DNA from: Paenibacillus_E violae
GTDB lineage: Bacteria; Bacillota; Bacilli; Paenibacillales; NBRC-103111
DNA length: 64,000 nucleotides
Assembly: GCF_032461945.1 (NCBI RefSeq)
Contig: NZ_JAWCUD010000010.1
Location: 62,001-126,000, forward strand
Direction: 5' to 3'
The translations under genes and the position numbers were made by a program. The notes below the pieces were generated by a model. That model was not told where the DNA came from and did no database searches. It was given only the letters and a program-made list of their open reading frames with translations. Shown piece after piece: positions 16,473 through 24,178 of the stretch; position 1 is the stretch's first letter; each line of letters begins with the position of its first letter.

Positions 16473-17762
16473 ATGGAAATCTCATTGACTACCCTGCAGG
16501 ATCAAAGAATGCTGCTTACCCCACATATGCGGCAGTCTATGGAGATTCTTCACATGTCTTCCTCGGATTTGCATGAGTTGGTGAAACAGCAAGCAAATGA
16601 GAATCCTTTTATCGAACTTAAGTATAGACATCCGGCAAACCGCCCAATTAGAGGTTCTAATAACGATTGGCGGCTCAATGTCGATCATAACGCCACGCCT
16701 ACGTTAGAATCGGTTTTACTAGAACAGATAGCCTGTATGAATTTGGAAAGTGTTCTAAAGGTACTCTGCAAATGGATCATCGGAAATCTGGATGCAAAGG
16801 GCTACCTTCCCTATACGAGAGATGAAATTTCTGCCATTCAAGGCTCCTCGTTGGAGCTAGTGCGTCAGGCTATTCAAATTATCCAAAGCTTAGAGCCATA
16901 CGGCGTAGGGGCTTCAACCTTAGCGGAATGTCTTCTCCTCCAATTGCAGCAGATGAAGGGAATAGACCCGTTGGTGGTAGATTTGATCCAACAGGATTTG
17001 CCCGAAATTGCCGCTGGCAAGCTTCATCAGTTAGCGGTCAAATACGGGACAGAGTTACCACGCATCCAAGCAGCGATTGAACAGATAAAAGCGCTCAACC
17101 CTAAGCCTGGAGCGATGTACAGCAGAGAACAGCCGCAGTATGTAGTACCAGATCTCAAGTTGAAGCTGGTAGAGGGGAAGTATACTGTTTTTCTGGAAAA
17201 CGCAGCGATTCCGGGCATTACACTCAGCGATTCCTATTTTCGTCTGATGGAGCAGAAGGCTTCGCAAGAGTCTTACCGCTTCTTGAAACAGCAATGGCAA
17301 GCAGCAAAGGGGCTCATGGACAGCATTGAGCGAAGAAAAGCTACGCTGCTGCAAACCGCAAGCCTCATGTTCGAGTTTCAGGCCGACTTTTGTGCGAAGG
17401 GCACCGCTCATATCGGAGCGATGACGATGAAGCAAGTGGCTGAAGCGCTGCAAGTACATGAATCCACCGTAAGCCGTACGGTCAGCCGGAAGTACGTTCA
17501 AACCCCGTGGGGGATATTTGAGCTGAAATATTTCTTCTCCTCTTCGATAAAGCTGGCCGATGGAACGTCGGTTTCCTCTTTTTACATCAAGGAAAAGCTT
17601 CGCGAAGCGATTGCGGGAGAGAATCGAGACCAGCCTTTCTCGGATCAACAGCTTTCCGAGCTTTTCATCAGCAGGGGCCTCGTCATTTCGCGCCGAACCG
17701 TGGCTAAATACAGAGAACAGATGAATGTTCCACCTGCTCTAAAAAGGCGATCTAACGTTTGA
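16473..17762 (+). CDS. rpoN: RNA polymerase sigma-54 factor
   Basis: A 429-residue protein. I chose ATG 16473 because AAAGGAGG (16456-16463) is 9 bases upstream; the ATG at 16467 is only 3 bases from it, and the open frame back to 16260 runs through the preceding terminator. Region I is Gln/Leu-rich (TTLQDQRMLLTPHMRQSM). The central core-binding part follows, then the helix-turn-helix, and the C-terminal RpoN box reads SRRTVAKYRE (usual form ARRTVAKYRE), which contacts the -24 element. It lies directly after a sigma-54-dependent operon and its activator. The stop (17760-17762) is followed within 4 bases by the iteron array, with no terminator visible. Confidence 0.96.
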   Translation: MEISLTTLQDQRMLLTPHMRQSMEILHMSSSDLHELVKQQANENPFIELKYRHPANRPIRGSNNDWRLNVDHNATPTLESVLLEQIACMNLESVLKVLCKWIIGNLDAKGYLPYTRDEISAIQGSSLELVRQAIQIIQSLEPYGVGASTLAECLLLQLQQMKGIDPLVVDLIQQDLPEIAAGKLHQLAVKYGTELPRIQAAIEQIKALNPKPGAMYSREQPQYVVPDLKLKLVEGKYTVFLENAAIPGITLSDSYFRLMEQKASQESYRFLKQQWQAAKGLMDSIERRKATLLQTASLMFEFQADFCAKGTAHIGAMTMKQVAEALQVHESTVSRTVSRKYVQTPWGIFELKYFFSSSIKLADGTSVSSFYIKEKLREAIAGENRDQPFSDQQLSELFISRGLVISRRTVAKYREQMNVPPALKRRSNV

Positions 17763-17765
17763 AGG

Positions 17766-17919
17766 TTAAACTTTAAACGCTAAGCTTTTAAAGTTTTCAG
17801 ATCTTAAAGTTTAAGATTTGAGGTTCAGATCTTAAACTTTAAGATTTGAGGTTCAAATCTTGAAGTTTAAGGCTTGAACTTTACCGTTTAAAGTTTAAAC
17901 TTTAGACTTTAAACTTTAT
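17766..17919. repeat. parC-like iteron array: nine copies of an 11-bp palindrome
   Basis: The unit is TTAAASTTTAA (S is G or C). Exact copies are at 17766, 17804, 17832 and 17888; copies with one or two changes are at 17788, 17860, 17874, 17895 and 17909. Two central copies are embedded in 17-bp perfect dyads (17801-17817 and 17829-17845) within a tandem 28-bp repeat (17798-17825 and 17826-17853) that differs only at the central base of the palindrome. The array begins right after rpoN and ends about 110 bases before an actin-like segregation ATPase gene. That is the position of the centromere parC in type II partition systems, where the RHH protein ParR binds arrayed iterons. Its role as a centromere is inferred from this layout. 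Confidence 0.75.
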
Positions 17920-17974
17920 TCCAGTGAAAGCGTAAAATTAACGAAATATTCCAAATACCCACTCATTCTACTTT

Positions 17975-17989
17975 CCTATTGCGAATAGG
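17975..17989. promoter_or_regulatory. Perfect dyad upstream of the actin-like gene
   Basis: CCTATT and AATAGG arms around GCG, followed immediately by TATATAGAT (17990-17998), which could be a -10 region. It lies 39 bases before the TTG start of the segregation operon. Its sequence differs from the iterons, so it could be an operator for the third gene of the operon (inference). Confidence 0.4.
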
Positions 17990-18027
17990 TATATAGATTC
18001 AAATCAAGGTAGGAGAGGGGAATTGAC

Positions 18028-19221
18028 TTGACAAAGAACGAAGTCTTAACCACTACCATCACGCTGTCCATAGATAACGGCAGCAGTCATGTCAAGGTCA
18101 TTTATGACCATCTGGACTGTAGCTTCATTTTCCCTAATGTACTAGCACAACCGTTTGGTGAACGATTTCTTTTGATGGAACAAGGTGATCCCTTGGATTT
18201 CCTCGACGTTCAAATTACATCGCCTGCCATTGAAAGTGATCAGTACCGACATGTTTACGTGGGAAATCTCGCTATTGGCGATGAAGGTATTCTTCACGAG
18301 ATTGTCGGAGATAAAGCTGTGCAAAAGAAAGCCCAGAGACCGGAGACCATGGTGACGCTTCTGACAGCTGCCGCTTATGCCATTGCCAAACAACATGAGG
18401 ACGCAATCAAGCAGGGTAAAAAGCGGATTAAAGCTGCCGTAAACCTGGGCACCGGCCTGCCGATTCGCGAAATTACGAAATTCCGCGATGAATTTGCCCG
18501 TAAAATTACCGGAGGCGTCCACTCCGTCACGTTCGTAACGACCCCTGTTTTCAAAGGGATCACAGTTGAAATGGAATTTTCGCTTCCAACCGATATCAGC
18601 ATAGACGATGTATCCGGCGTTTATGATTTGGAAGCAACTTCGAAATCCCATCTGTCGCACAAAGGCTTTGGCATTGCCGATGTCGGCGGCGTAGATATGG
18701 ATATCGCTTTCTTCCGACCAGGGCTTGATCTGGATCAAAGGCACTCGACTGGCGCAAAAATCTATCTCAACGACGCACTCGAAAGCATTCGGAACGAGGT
18801 GAATGCGCAAGGCGAGGAGCTGCTTGCAAGCACAGCCGAATTGACGCTCATGCTCGTCAACAAGGAGTATGAGATCTATGCCGAGGGCAAGGTCGTGTTT
18901 GATATGACGAGCCTGATCAACAAACACATGCGCATATTAGCGGAGAAAGTGCTGAAGTTCGCCCGCAGCTCCTGGAAGCATGTTCGTTATGCGAACGAGT
19001 TCTGGTTTATCGGCGGCGGAGCTGTTGTTTTGCAGCCTTGGATTGAGAAAATAAACGCCGAGCTGGGCCTGCCCATTCGGTTTGATACAGCCGAGCACAG
19101 CCAATTCCGGAATGTTCGAGGCACGTTCCTCATGCTGGACCACGCCCTGAAACATGCGGACGAAGTCGCGGCCGGCACAGATGCCAAAGGAGTCTCCGAG
19201 AACGGGAGCGGTCAGGATTGA
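18028..19221 (+). CDS. parM: ParM/StbA-family actin-like ATPase
   Basis: A 397-residue protein; TTG start 18028 with GGAGAGGGG 8 bases upstream. It shows the actin/Hsp70-fold nucleotide motifs: phosphate 1 SIDNGSSHVKV (Asp16), phosphate 2 IADVGGVDMD (about Asp218) and the adenosine motif FIGGGAVVLQPW (about 327-338), with the ParM/StbA-type NLGTGLPI segment between. ParM homologues polymerise on ATP and push ParR-bound DNA apart. The gene overlaps the next by four bases, and the iteron array lies upstream, which completes a parC-parM-parR order. The acidic, Gly-rich C-terminal tail (DAKGVSENGSGQD) looks disordered. It could instead serve a resident mobile element, but none is visible. Confidence 0.88.
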   Translation: MTKNEVLTTTITLSIDNGSSHVKVIYDHLDCSFIFPNVLAQPFGERFLLMEQGDPLDFLDVQITSPAIESDQYRHVYVGNLAIGDEGILHEIVGDKAVQKKAQRPETMVTLLTAAAYAIAKQHEDAIKQGKKRIKAAVNLGTGLPIREITKFRDEFARKITGGVHSVTFVTTPVFKGITVEMEFSLPTDISIDDVSGVYDLEATSKSHLSHKGFGIADVGGVDMDIAFFRPGLDLDQRHSTGAKIYLNDALESIRNEVNAQGEELLASTAELTLMLVNKEYEIYAEGKVVFDMTSLINKHMRILAEKVLKFARSSWKHVRYANEFWFIGGGAVVLQPWIEKINAELGLPIRFDTAEHSQFRNVRGTFLMLDHALKHADEVAAGTDAKGVSENGSGQD

Positions 19222-19646
19222 AAAAACGCCGATCCACCGTCTACGTTCGCTCTGGCAAGGATGTAACTTTGTATATTCCATCAGATACGCCCACTGAGGT
19301 CATCGATTATTTAAACCAGTTGAAGATGGATGGCTATTTTAGCCAAGGTATTATAGATATTTTAACGAAATATGTTCGCGAAGAGCGCTTGTCAGCATCT
19401 GCAACATCTGAAATTGAATTATTTCCCGGGAAAGAAATGTTCCACGATATAGACAGAGTAAGCCCTCCCGTAGAACTGGAAGAGATCGATCCCAAGGTAG
19501 AATTGGACGAGCCTCCAGAGCCAGCTCCAGCAGCAGGTGCGGAGGGGGAACAGAAGAAATTCAGCTTGGCACAAATATTCCAGCAGTCCCGGCAAAATTC
19601 AGGGAAGCTAGTGCCTACTTCGGATCATGGAAGGGAGCCCGAGTAG
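19218..19646 (+). CDS. ParR-like DNA-binding adaptor
   Basis: A 142-residue protein; TTG start 19218 overlaps the parM-like stop (TTGA). The N-terminal 60 residues read as a ribbon-helix-helix: a strand VTLYIPS, a helix TEVIDYLNQLKM, a turn, then a helix FSQGIIDILTKYVREE. A Pro/Glu-rich acidic linker (about 75-115) follows, then a conserved-looking amphipathic end (KKFSLAQIFQQSRQ). ParR proteins have this design: the N-terminal fold binds parC iterons and the flexible C-terminus caps the ParM filament. The assignment rests on architecture and operon position, not on strong residue identity. Confidence 0.7.
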   Translation: MKKRRSTVYVRSGKDVTLYIPSDTPTEVIDYLNQLKMDGYFSQGIIDILTKYVREERLSASATSEIELFPGKEMFHDIDRVSPPVELEEIDPKVELDEPPEPAPAAGAEGEQKKFSLAQIFQQSRQNSGKLVPTSDHGREPE

Positions 19647-19683
19647 GGGGAACTCCATGATTCAGGATAAGGAGGACACCCAA

Positions 19684-20142
19684 ATGGATAACAATCAGGG
19701 GAAAGAAGCAGCTAGGCATTTTACATTAACTGATGATATATTTCGTTATCCTGGCATGGATGTTTATACGCAAATGACCGTTATCGTGTTGAAATGCTTC
19801 TCCTCAGAATCAAATGTTCCCGATTTGGTTGATATTGCAAAACTTGGTCGGATGAATCTGAAGCAGGTAACGAAAGCGATGCAGAATCTCGTCGAGATGA
19901 AAATTATTTCCCAGAAAATGTTTCGCCGGTTGGTCGGTGATTTCCAAGACGATCGGTTATCCTGGGCAGCCAAAGGTCTGCTTGCTTTTTGCAAGGAACA
20001 TCCTAAGATTGACTTGACCGACTTGTTGGAACTCTCCAGCGAGTCAGGCGAGGATGAGAGCAGCATCCGCAAGGCACTTACGGAACTGCACCAGTATGGT
20101 TACTTGGATGAGTATCCGGTCTGGAGTCAAATCGCGAACTGA
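19684..20142 (+). CDS. Winged-helix DNA-binding protein, third gene of the segregation operon
   Basis: A 152-residue protein from ATG 19684, which has TAAGGAGG 8 bases upstream; ATG codons at 19657 (behind GTAGGGGG) and 19627 are alternatives. Two winged-helix-like units are visible: residues about 12-75 (YTQMTVIVLKCFSS then KQVTKAMQNLVEMKII) and about 80-145 (RLSWAAKGLLAFCKEHP then SSIRKALTELHQYGYL). The second resembles the HTH found in plasmid and phage replication initiators and DnaD-like proteins. No such gene is part of the classical two-gene parMR set. It may be a regulator, a second centromere binder or a link to replication (inference). Confidence 0.7.
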   Translation: MDNNQGKEAARHFTLTDDIFRYPGMDVYTQMTVIVLKCFSSESNVPDLVDIAKLGRMNLKQVTKAMQNLVEMKIISQKMFRRLVGDFQDDRLSWAAKGLLAFCKEHPKIDLTDLLELSSESGEDESSIRKALTELHQYGYLDEYPVWSQIAN

Positions 20143-20182
20143 GGAAAACTGCAAATAACAGGGAAAACTCCTGTTCATGATC

Positions 20183-20225
20183 AAAAAAAGCTATTCCCCC
20201 AAAAATCGGGAGGATAGCTTTTTTT
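20183..20225. terminator. Bidirectional terminator
   Basis: An A tract plus AGCTAT stem on the left and ATAGCT plus T tract on the right, around CCCCC/GGGAGG. It ends the segregation operon (plus) and the siderophore importer operon (minus). Confidence 0.85.
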
Positions 20226-20240
20226 GCATGCTGTCTTTCT

Positions 20241-21251
20241 TCATGCTTTCTTCAGCAATAAGTATATGAAATAAGGTGCACCGATCAACGCGACCATAAT
20301 ACCGGCGGCAATCCCATCGGGGTCGAGCAAATTGCGGCCGACAGTGTCAGCCAGAAGCAGCAGCCATCCGCCGATTAGAACAGCGACCGGAATAAACAGC
20401 TGATTCCTTGGCCCGACCAAAGCTTTTGCGATATGCGGAGCCATAAGCCCGATAAAGGTAATGCCTCCCGTGACGGAAACGGCTGAAGCCGCAAGTGCGA
20501 CAGCGGTAAGAAGTAGGACGATACGCTCTTTTTCCACCGATACACCAACCCCGATTGCAACGGGCTCGTTAAGACCAAGCAGATTTAACCGGTTGGCTTT
20601 GTACAAGGAGAACGGGATGAGCACGATAAGCCAAGGCAGAAGCGCCCAGATGAACGGCCAATCGGTTCCCCAGATGTTGCCTGCCAGCCACTTGGCGATA
20701 AAGTCTACCTTCGCACGTTCTGCGGAGGAGATGACGACAATCATGATGCCGGATAAGGCCATGGAGAAGCCAATCCCCATTAACACTAATCGGACGGGTT
20801 GAAGACCTTCTTTTCGACTATAAGAGAGCAAGTAGATGCAGGCTGCCGTTAGCAGAGCTCCAATAAAAGCGACTAGCGGTAGAAAATACACGAAAGAGCC
20901 TGCTTTTACCGGGAAAAAGAGAAAGAAGACGGCAACGGCGACACCCGCACCGGAGTTTATCCCGATAATGCCGGGATCAGCTAGATCATTGCGTGTAACG
21001 CCCTGCAGGATCGCTCCGGATAGCGCAAGTGCCATGCCGGCCAATAAGGTAATCAGAATCCGAGGTAATCGAATTGAAAATAACACAAAGTCTTCTTTGA
21101 AGGTCCCCTGACCAAATAGGGTAGGAAGCAGCCGGTTATAGGACAACGACGAGTAGCCTAGCCCCATGCCGATCACAATCGTAACGATGATAAGTGACAG
21201 AGCTCCAACTACGAGCAGGCGTTGTTTTCTGAGAATAGATGGATGAATCAT
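20241..21251 (-). CDS. Iron-siderophore ABC transporter permease (FecCD family), distal
   Basis: A 336-residue protein with about ten membrane helices and the FecCD signatures LPRILITLLAGMALALSGAI and GLMAPHIAKALVG (the ATPase-coupling loop), plus a DPGIIGINSGAG segment. It pairs with the adjacent permease, which its start overlaps by 4 bases (21248-21251), to form the channel that moves ferric siderophore into the cytoplasm. It is the last gene of the minus-strand operon that starts at 24000 next to a Fur box. Confidence 0.95.
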   Translation of the reverse strand: MIHPSILRKQRLLVVGALSLIIVTIVIGMGLGYSSLSYNRLLPTLFGQGTFKEDFVLFSIRLPRILITLLAGMALALSGAILQGVTRNDLADPGIIGINSGAGVAVAVFFLFFPVKAGSFVYFLPLVAFIGALLTAACIYLLSYSRKEGLQPVRLVLMGIGFSMALSGIMIVVISSAERAKVDFIAKWLAGNIWGTDWPFIWALLPWLIVLIPFSLYKANRLNLLGLNEPVAIGVGVSVEKERIVLLLTAVALAASAVSVTGGITFIGLMAPHIAKALVGPRNQLFIPVAVLIGGWLLLLADTVGRNLLDPDGIAAGIMVALIGAPYFIYLLLKKA

Positions 21252-22246
21252 GAGAAGGCTTTGCCCCCTTTACGTACGATAAACAGGAAGAAAGGTAAGC
21301 CTAGCATCGCCACAATAGCCACTACAGGCGTTTCATACGGCGCATTCATGGTGCGTCCGAGTGTATCTGCGAGCAGCATGAACGTACCGCCTGAGACTGC
21401 GGACATTGGAATAATGAACCGGTAATCGGTGCCTACGATAGCACGCACGACGTGCGGTATCATAAGCCCAATGAAAGCCATATTGCCGACAAGGGCGACG
21501 GATGCGCCTGCCAATAGAATAATGATGATGAAGAGAATCGCCTTAATTTGCGCCGTTTTTTGCCCTAATCCAACAGCCACCTCTTCGCTTAAGCTAAGAA
21601 TGGTAAGCTGCCTGGAGAGCAGGAGAGATACCAGCGATCCCACCACGATAAAAGGTACGATCACCTTCAGCTGGTCCCATGATGCGCCGATCAATCCGCC
21701 TGCCGTCCACATGGTAACATCTTTTGAGATTTTGAAATAAAGACCGAGCCCCTCGGAAACAGCGTATAAAAAGGCCGAGATCGCAGCTCCGGCGAGAACG
21801 ATGCGGATGGGTGAAAATCCGCCTTTTTTCATCGCTCCGATGCCGAAAACCAGAAGCGCCCCTATGGCCGCTCCAATGAAACAAGCGAGCATGATACCCA
21901 AGTAGCTTGTTGAAGGGAATAAAGCGATGGTTAGGGCGAGTGCTGCGTTGGCACCTGCTGTCAGCCCCAGCAAGCCGGGATCCGCTAGCGGATTACGTGT
22001 TATTCCTTGCATAATGGCGCCTGAGACGCCTAAAGCCGCTCCAACGAAAATCCCCGCGATTTCGCGGGGTAATCGAATTTCACGGATGATTGTAATCGCA
22101 CCGCTTGTGGTGTGTGAAGTTAGTGCCAGCCAGACATCCGAGAGGGTAGCATCCGCTGCCCCAAACACCATAGCAACAACAAACATTCCCACAAACACAA
22201 GGAGCCCAAGGGCAAATTTATAACCAAATGAAATGGATTGTTTCAT
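21248..22246 (-). CDS. Iron-siderophore ABC transporter permease (FecCD family), proximal
   Basis: A 332-residue protein and paralogue of the next gene in the operon, with LPREIAGIFVGAALGVSGAIM, DPGLLGLTAGANAAL and the coupling loop GLMIPHVVRAIVG. Fe-siderophore importers of Firmicutes usually use two such permeases as a heterodimer. It starts 22 bases after the binding-protein stop. Confidence 0.95.
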   Translation of the reverse strand: MKQSISFGYKFALGLLVFVGMFVVAMVFGAADATLSDVWLALTSHTTSGAITIIREIRLPREIAGIFVGAALGVSGAIMQGITRNPLADPGLLGLTAGANAALALTIALFPSTSYLGIMLACFIGAAIGALLVFGIGAMKKGGFSPIRIVLAGAAISAFLYAVSEGLGLYFKISKDVTMWTAGGLIGASWDQLKVIVPFIVVGSLVSLLLSRQLTILSLSEEVAVGLGQKTAQIKAILFIIIILLAGASVALVGNMAFIGLMIPHVVRAIVGTDYRFIIPMSAVSGGTFMLLADTLGRTMNAPYETPVVAIVAMLGLPFFLFIVRKGGKAFS

Positions 22247-22268
22247 CCGAGACGGCTCCTCCGTGATG

Positions 22269-23204
22269 TTATTTAAGCAAATTTTTGATGAAGAAATCTA
22301 GTTGGTATTCCAGCGTTAAAGGATCGTTGAAGTAGAAAATCTTGGCGTTGGCTTCATAAACGTGACCGTTTTTTGCAGCCGTTGTATTCTTGTACGTCTC
22401 TGTTTGTTGGAACGAGTTGTCGGCATCCGGGTTTTTACTGAAAATCACGTAATCGCCCATGAATTGCGGCAGCACTTCCGTCGACAAGGCATAATAGCCT
22501 TCTTTCAGAGCTGTTTCCTTCACTTTGGCAGGCATAGGCAATTTCATTTCTTGATAAAGAATTTCTGTCCCGCGCCCCCAGTTATCGCCATATACGTAAA
22601 GCTGTTTGTCGAAGCTCTCGATGACGGAAATGGATTTGTCAGCGCCGATTTTGGCTTTAATGTCAGTACCTGCTTTTTGTGCGCGTTTCTTGAAGTCGTC
22701 AACCCAAGCTCTCGCTTCACTTTCTTTGTTCAAAAGCTTTCCGATTTCGATATGTTGGGTTAGATAGTCAACTTTCCCATATGTGTATGTAACGGTTGGC
22801 GCGATTTTCTTAAGTTTATCTATATTTTTGATTGTGGATAGACCGATAATGAGATCGGGTTTTAGTTCAATGATTTTTTCCAAGTTTTCATCGGAAACTT
22901 CCTGCACATCTTTTAGGGTTTTGTCAAAGTTAGGGTTAGCTTTGGACCATGACTCCACGCCGACAAGCTTCACATTTAACGCCATTACGTTTCCTGCAAA
23001 AGCAGAAAGGACTATGACACGCTGTGGATTGGCAGGCACTTCAACGGGCCCATCTTCGGACTGGTATGTGATTGTTTTGGACCCAGCCGCAACTGAAGTA
23101 GCCGGTGTTGCAGAGTCATCTTCTTTTTTAGGTGCTGCAGATCCGCAAGCGCTAGTAGCTAGTACTAGGATGAAGAGCAGGAATGGAATCAGTATTTTTT
23201 TCAC
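22269..23204 (-). CDS. Iron-siderophore-binding lipoprotein
   Basis: A 311-residue protein; GTG 23204 with AAAGGGAG about 10 bases upstream on the minus strand. It has a lipobox with Cys20 (LATSACGS), then a disordered linker and a type III (FhuD/FeuA-like) binding-protein fold: the PANPQRVIVLS opening, a long backbone helix, and a KPDLIIGL strand. It captures ferric siderophore outside the membrane and hands it to the two permeases. The chemical class of siderophore cannot be decided from sequence. The start lies inside the 3' end of the ATPase gene (53-bp overlap), so the two are translated in a coupled way. Confidence 0.93.
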   Translation of the reverse strand: MKKILIPFLLFILVLATSACGSAAPKKEDDSATPATSVAAGSKTITYQSEDGPVEVPANPQRVIVLSAFAGNVMALNVKLVGVESWSKANPNFDKTLKDVQEVSDENLEKIIELKPDLIIGLSTIKNIDKLKKIAPTVTYTYGKVDYLTQHIEIGKLLNKESEARAWVDDFKKRAQKAGTDIKAKIGADKSISVIESFDKQLYVYGDNWGRGTEILYQEMKLPMPAKVKETALKEGYYALSTEVLPQFMGDYVIFSKNPDADNSFQQTETYKNTTAAKNGHVYEANAKIFYFNDPLTLEYQLDFFIKNLLK

Positions 23205-24000
23205 TTGAGTAGTCTCCCTTTAGTAAGTTGTAAGTAATGCACATGGGTTTATGGGTCCTAGGATCTCTTCCGATCTCCGCATCAATGTGGAAAACTTGCT
23301 TGAGAACTTCAGGCTGCATCACTTCTTCGCAATCGCCAGCTTTGACAATTTCGCCATCTTTCAGAGCGATGATGTAATCCGCGAAACGAGCGGCTTGGTT
23401 CAAATCGTGCAGCACCATGACAATCGTTCGGTCTTGTTCCCGATTCAATCGCTGCAACAGCTCCAGCACCTCTAGTTGATGGGCCAAGTCCAAGTAGGTT
23501 GTTGGCTCATCCAGAAAAATAATATCGGTTTCCTGGGCGATAGCCAGCGCAATCCAAACGCGTTGCCGTTGACCACCGGATAAGGAATCGACAGGCCTGT
23601 ATTTGAAATCTTGGGTGCCTGTCACTTCGAGCGCCCAGTCAATGGCTTCATAGTCCTTTTTTGCCAATCGGCCAAAGCCGGTTTGATAAGGGAAGCGGCC
23701 ATAAGACACTAATTCACCGACGGTCAATCCGCTGGCGCTTTCAGGCGTCTGTGGCAGGATCGCCATTTTTTTGGCGAGAACTTTGGTGTTTTCTTTCGAG
23801 ATAAGTGCTCCGTCCAGTACGATACGTCCGGATTGGTGAGGAATAATCCGTGTAGTAGCTTTCAAAAGGGTGGATTTACCGCAACCGTTAGCACCGATAA
23901 TGGTCGTAATTTTTTTGTCAGGAATGGCAACGCTAAGATTTTTGACAATCGAACGTTCTCCATAACCAATGTTGAGTCCATCTATATACAGGCGAACCAT
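23152..24000 (-). CDS. Iron-siderophore ABC transporter ATPase
   Basis: A 282-residue protein; ATG 24000 behind GGAGGTG. Walker A GANGCGKST, signature LSGGQRQRVWIA, Walker B DIIFLDEPTTYLDL and the switch His (MVLHDLN) are all present. It is of the FecE/YusV type and powers the FecCD permeases. It is first in the operon, 27 bases from a perfect Fur box. The last 18 codons (HPSTSY end) overlap the binding-protein gene in another frame, an unusually long overlap; the tail beyond TYNLLKGD may be dispensable. Confidence 0.94.
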   Translation of the reverse strand: MVRLYIDGLNIGYGERSIVKNLSVAIPDKKITTIIGANGCGKSTLLKATTRIIPHQSGRIVLDGALISKENTKVLAKKMAILPQTPESASGLTVGELVSYGRFPYQTGFGRLAKKDYEAIDWALEVTGTQDFKYRPVDSLSGGQRQRVWIALAIAQETDIIFLDEPTTYLDLAHQLEVLELLQRLNREQDRTIVMVLHDLNQAARFADYIIALKDGEIVKAGDCEEVMQPEVLKQVFHIDAEIGRDPRTHKPMCITYNLLKGDYSSEKNTDSIPALHPSTSY

Positions 24001-24027
24001 AAGACACCTCCAGAATGTTATCGATAG

Positions 24028-24042
24028 TGATAATCATTATCA
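24028..24042. promoter_or_regulatory. Fur box for the siderophore importer operon
   Basis: TGATAATCATTATCA is a perfect 7-1-7 match to the Bacillus Fur box (TGATAATNATTATCA). It is 27 bases upstream of the ATPase start, so iron-bound Fur would block the minus-strand operon. Confidence 0.93.
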
Positions 24043-24099
24043 TTAACATAACTAAACATACTTTAAGTCAACAAATTAAGGTTGTCAATGATTATTTTG

Positions 24100-24128
24100 T
24101 TGTCAAAAGAAAAAAATAGTCTTATAGT
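24100..24128 (+). promoter_or_regulatory. Vegetative promoter of the reductase gene
   Basis: -35 TTGTCA (24100-24105), a 17-bp spacer and -10 TATAGT (24123-24128). A Fur box starts 4 bases after the -10, so repression by Fur is expected. Confidence 0.7.
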
Positions 24129-24131
24129 TAA

Positions 24132-24148
24132 TTGATAATGATAATCAA
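24132..24148. promoter_or_regulatory. Fur box for the reductase gene
   Basis: TTGATAATGATAATCAA contains TGATAAT and ATAATCA around one G, one change away from the 7-1-7 Fur consensus. It overlaps the expected transcription start. Confidence 0.85.
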
Positions 24149-24178
24149 TTGCATGTAAGTGAAAAGGAGTGAACGTTT

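Noticed and set aside
17766..17919. Promoter-proximal attenuator or terminator of rpoN
   Set aside because: The palindromes are numerous, tandem and lack a T tract; the array layout fits iterons better than a single terminator.
18142..18927. 261-residue minus-strand open frame opposite the actin-like gene
   Set aside because: Antisense shadow; the plus strand has clear ATPase motifs and the ribosome binding site.
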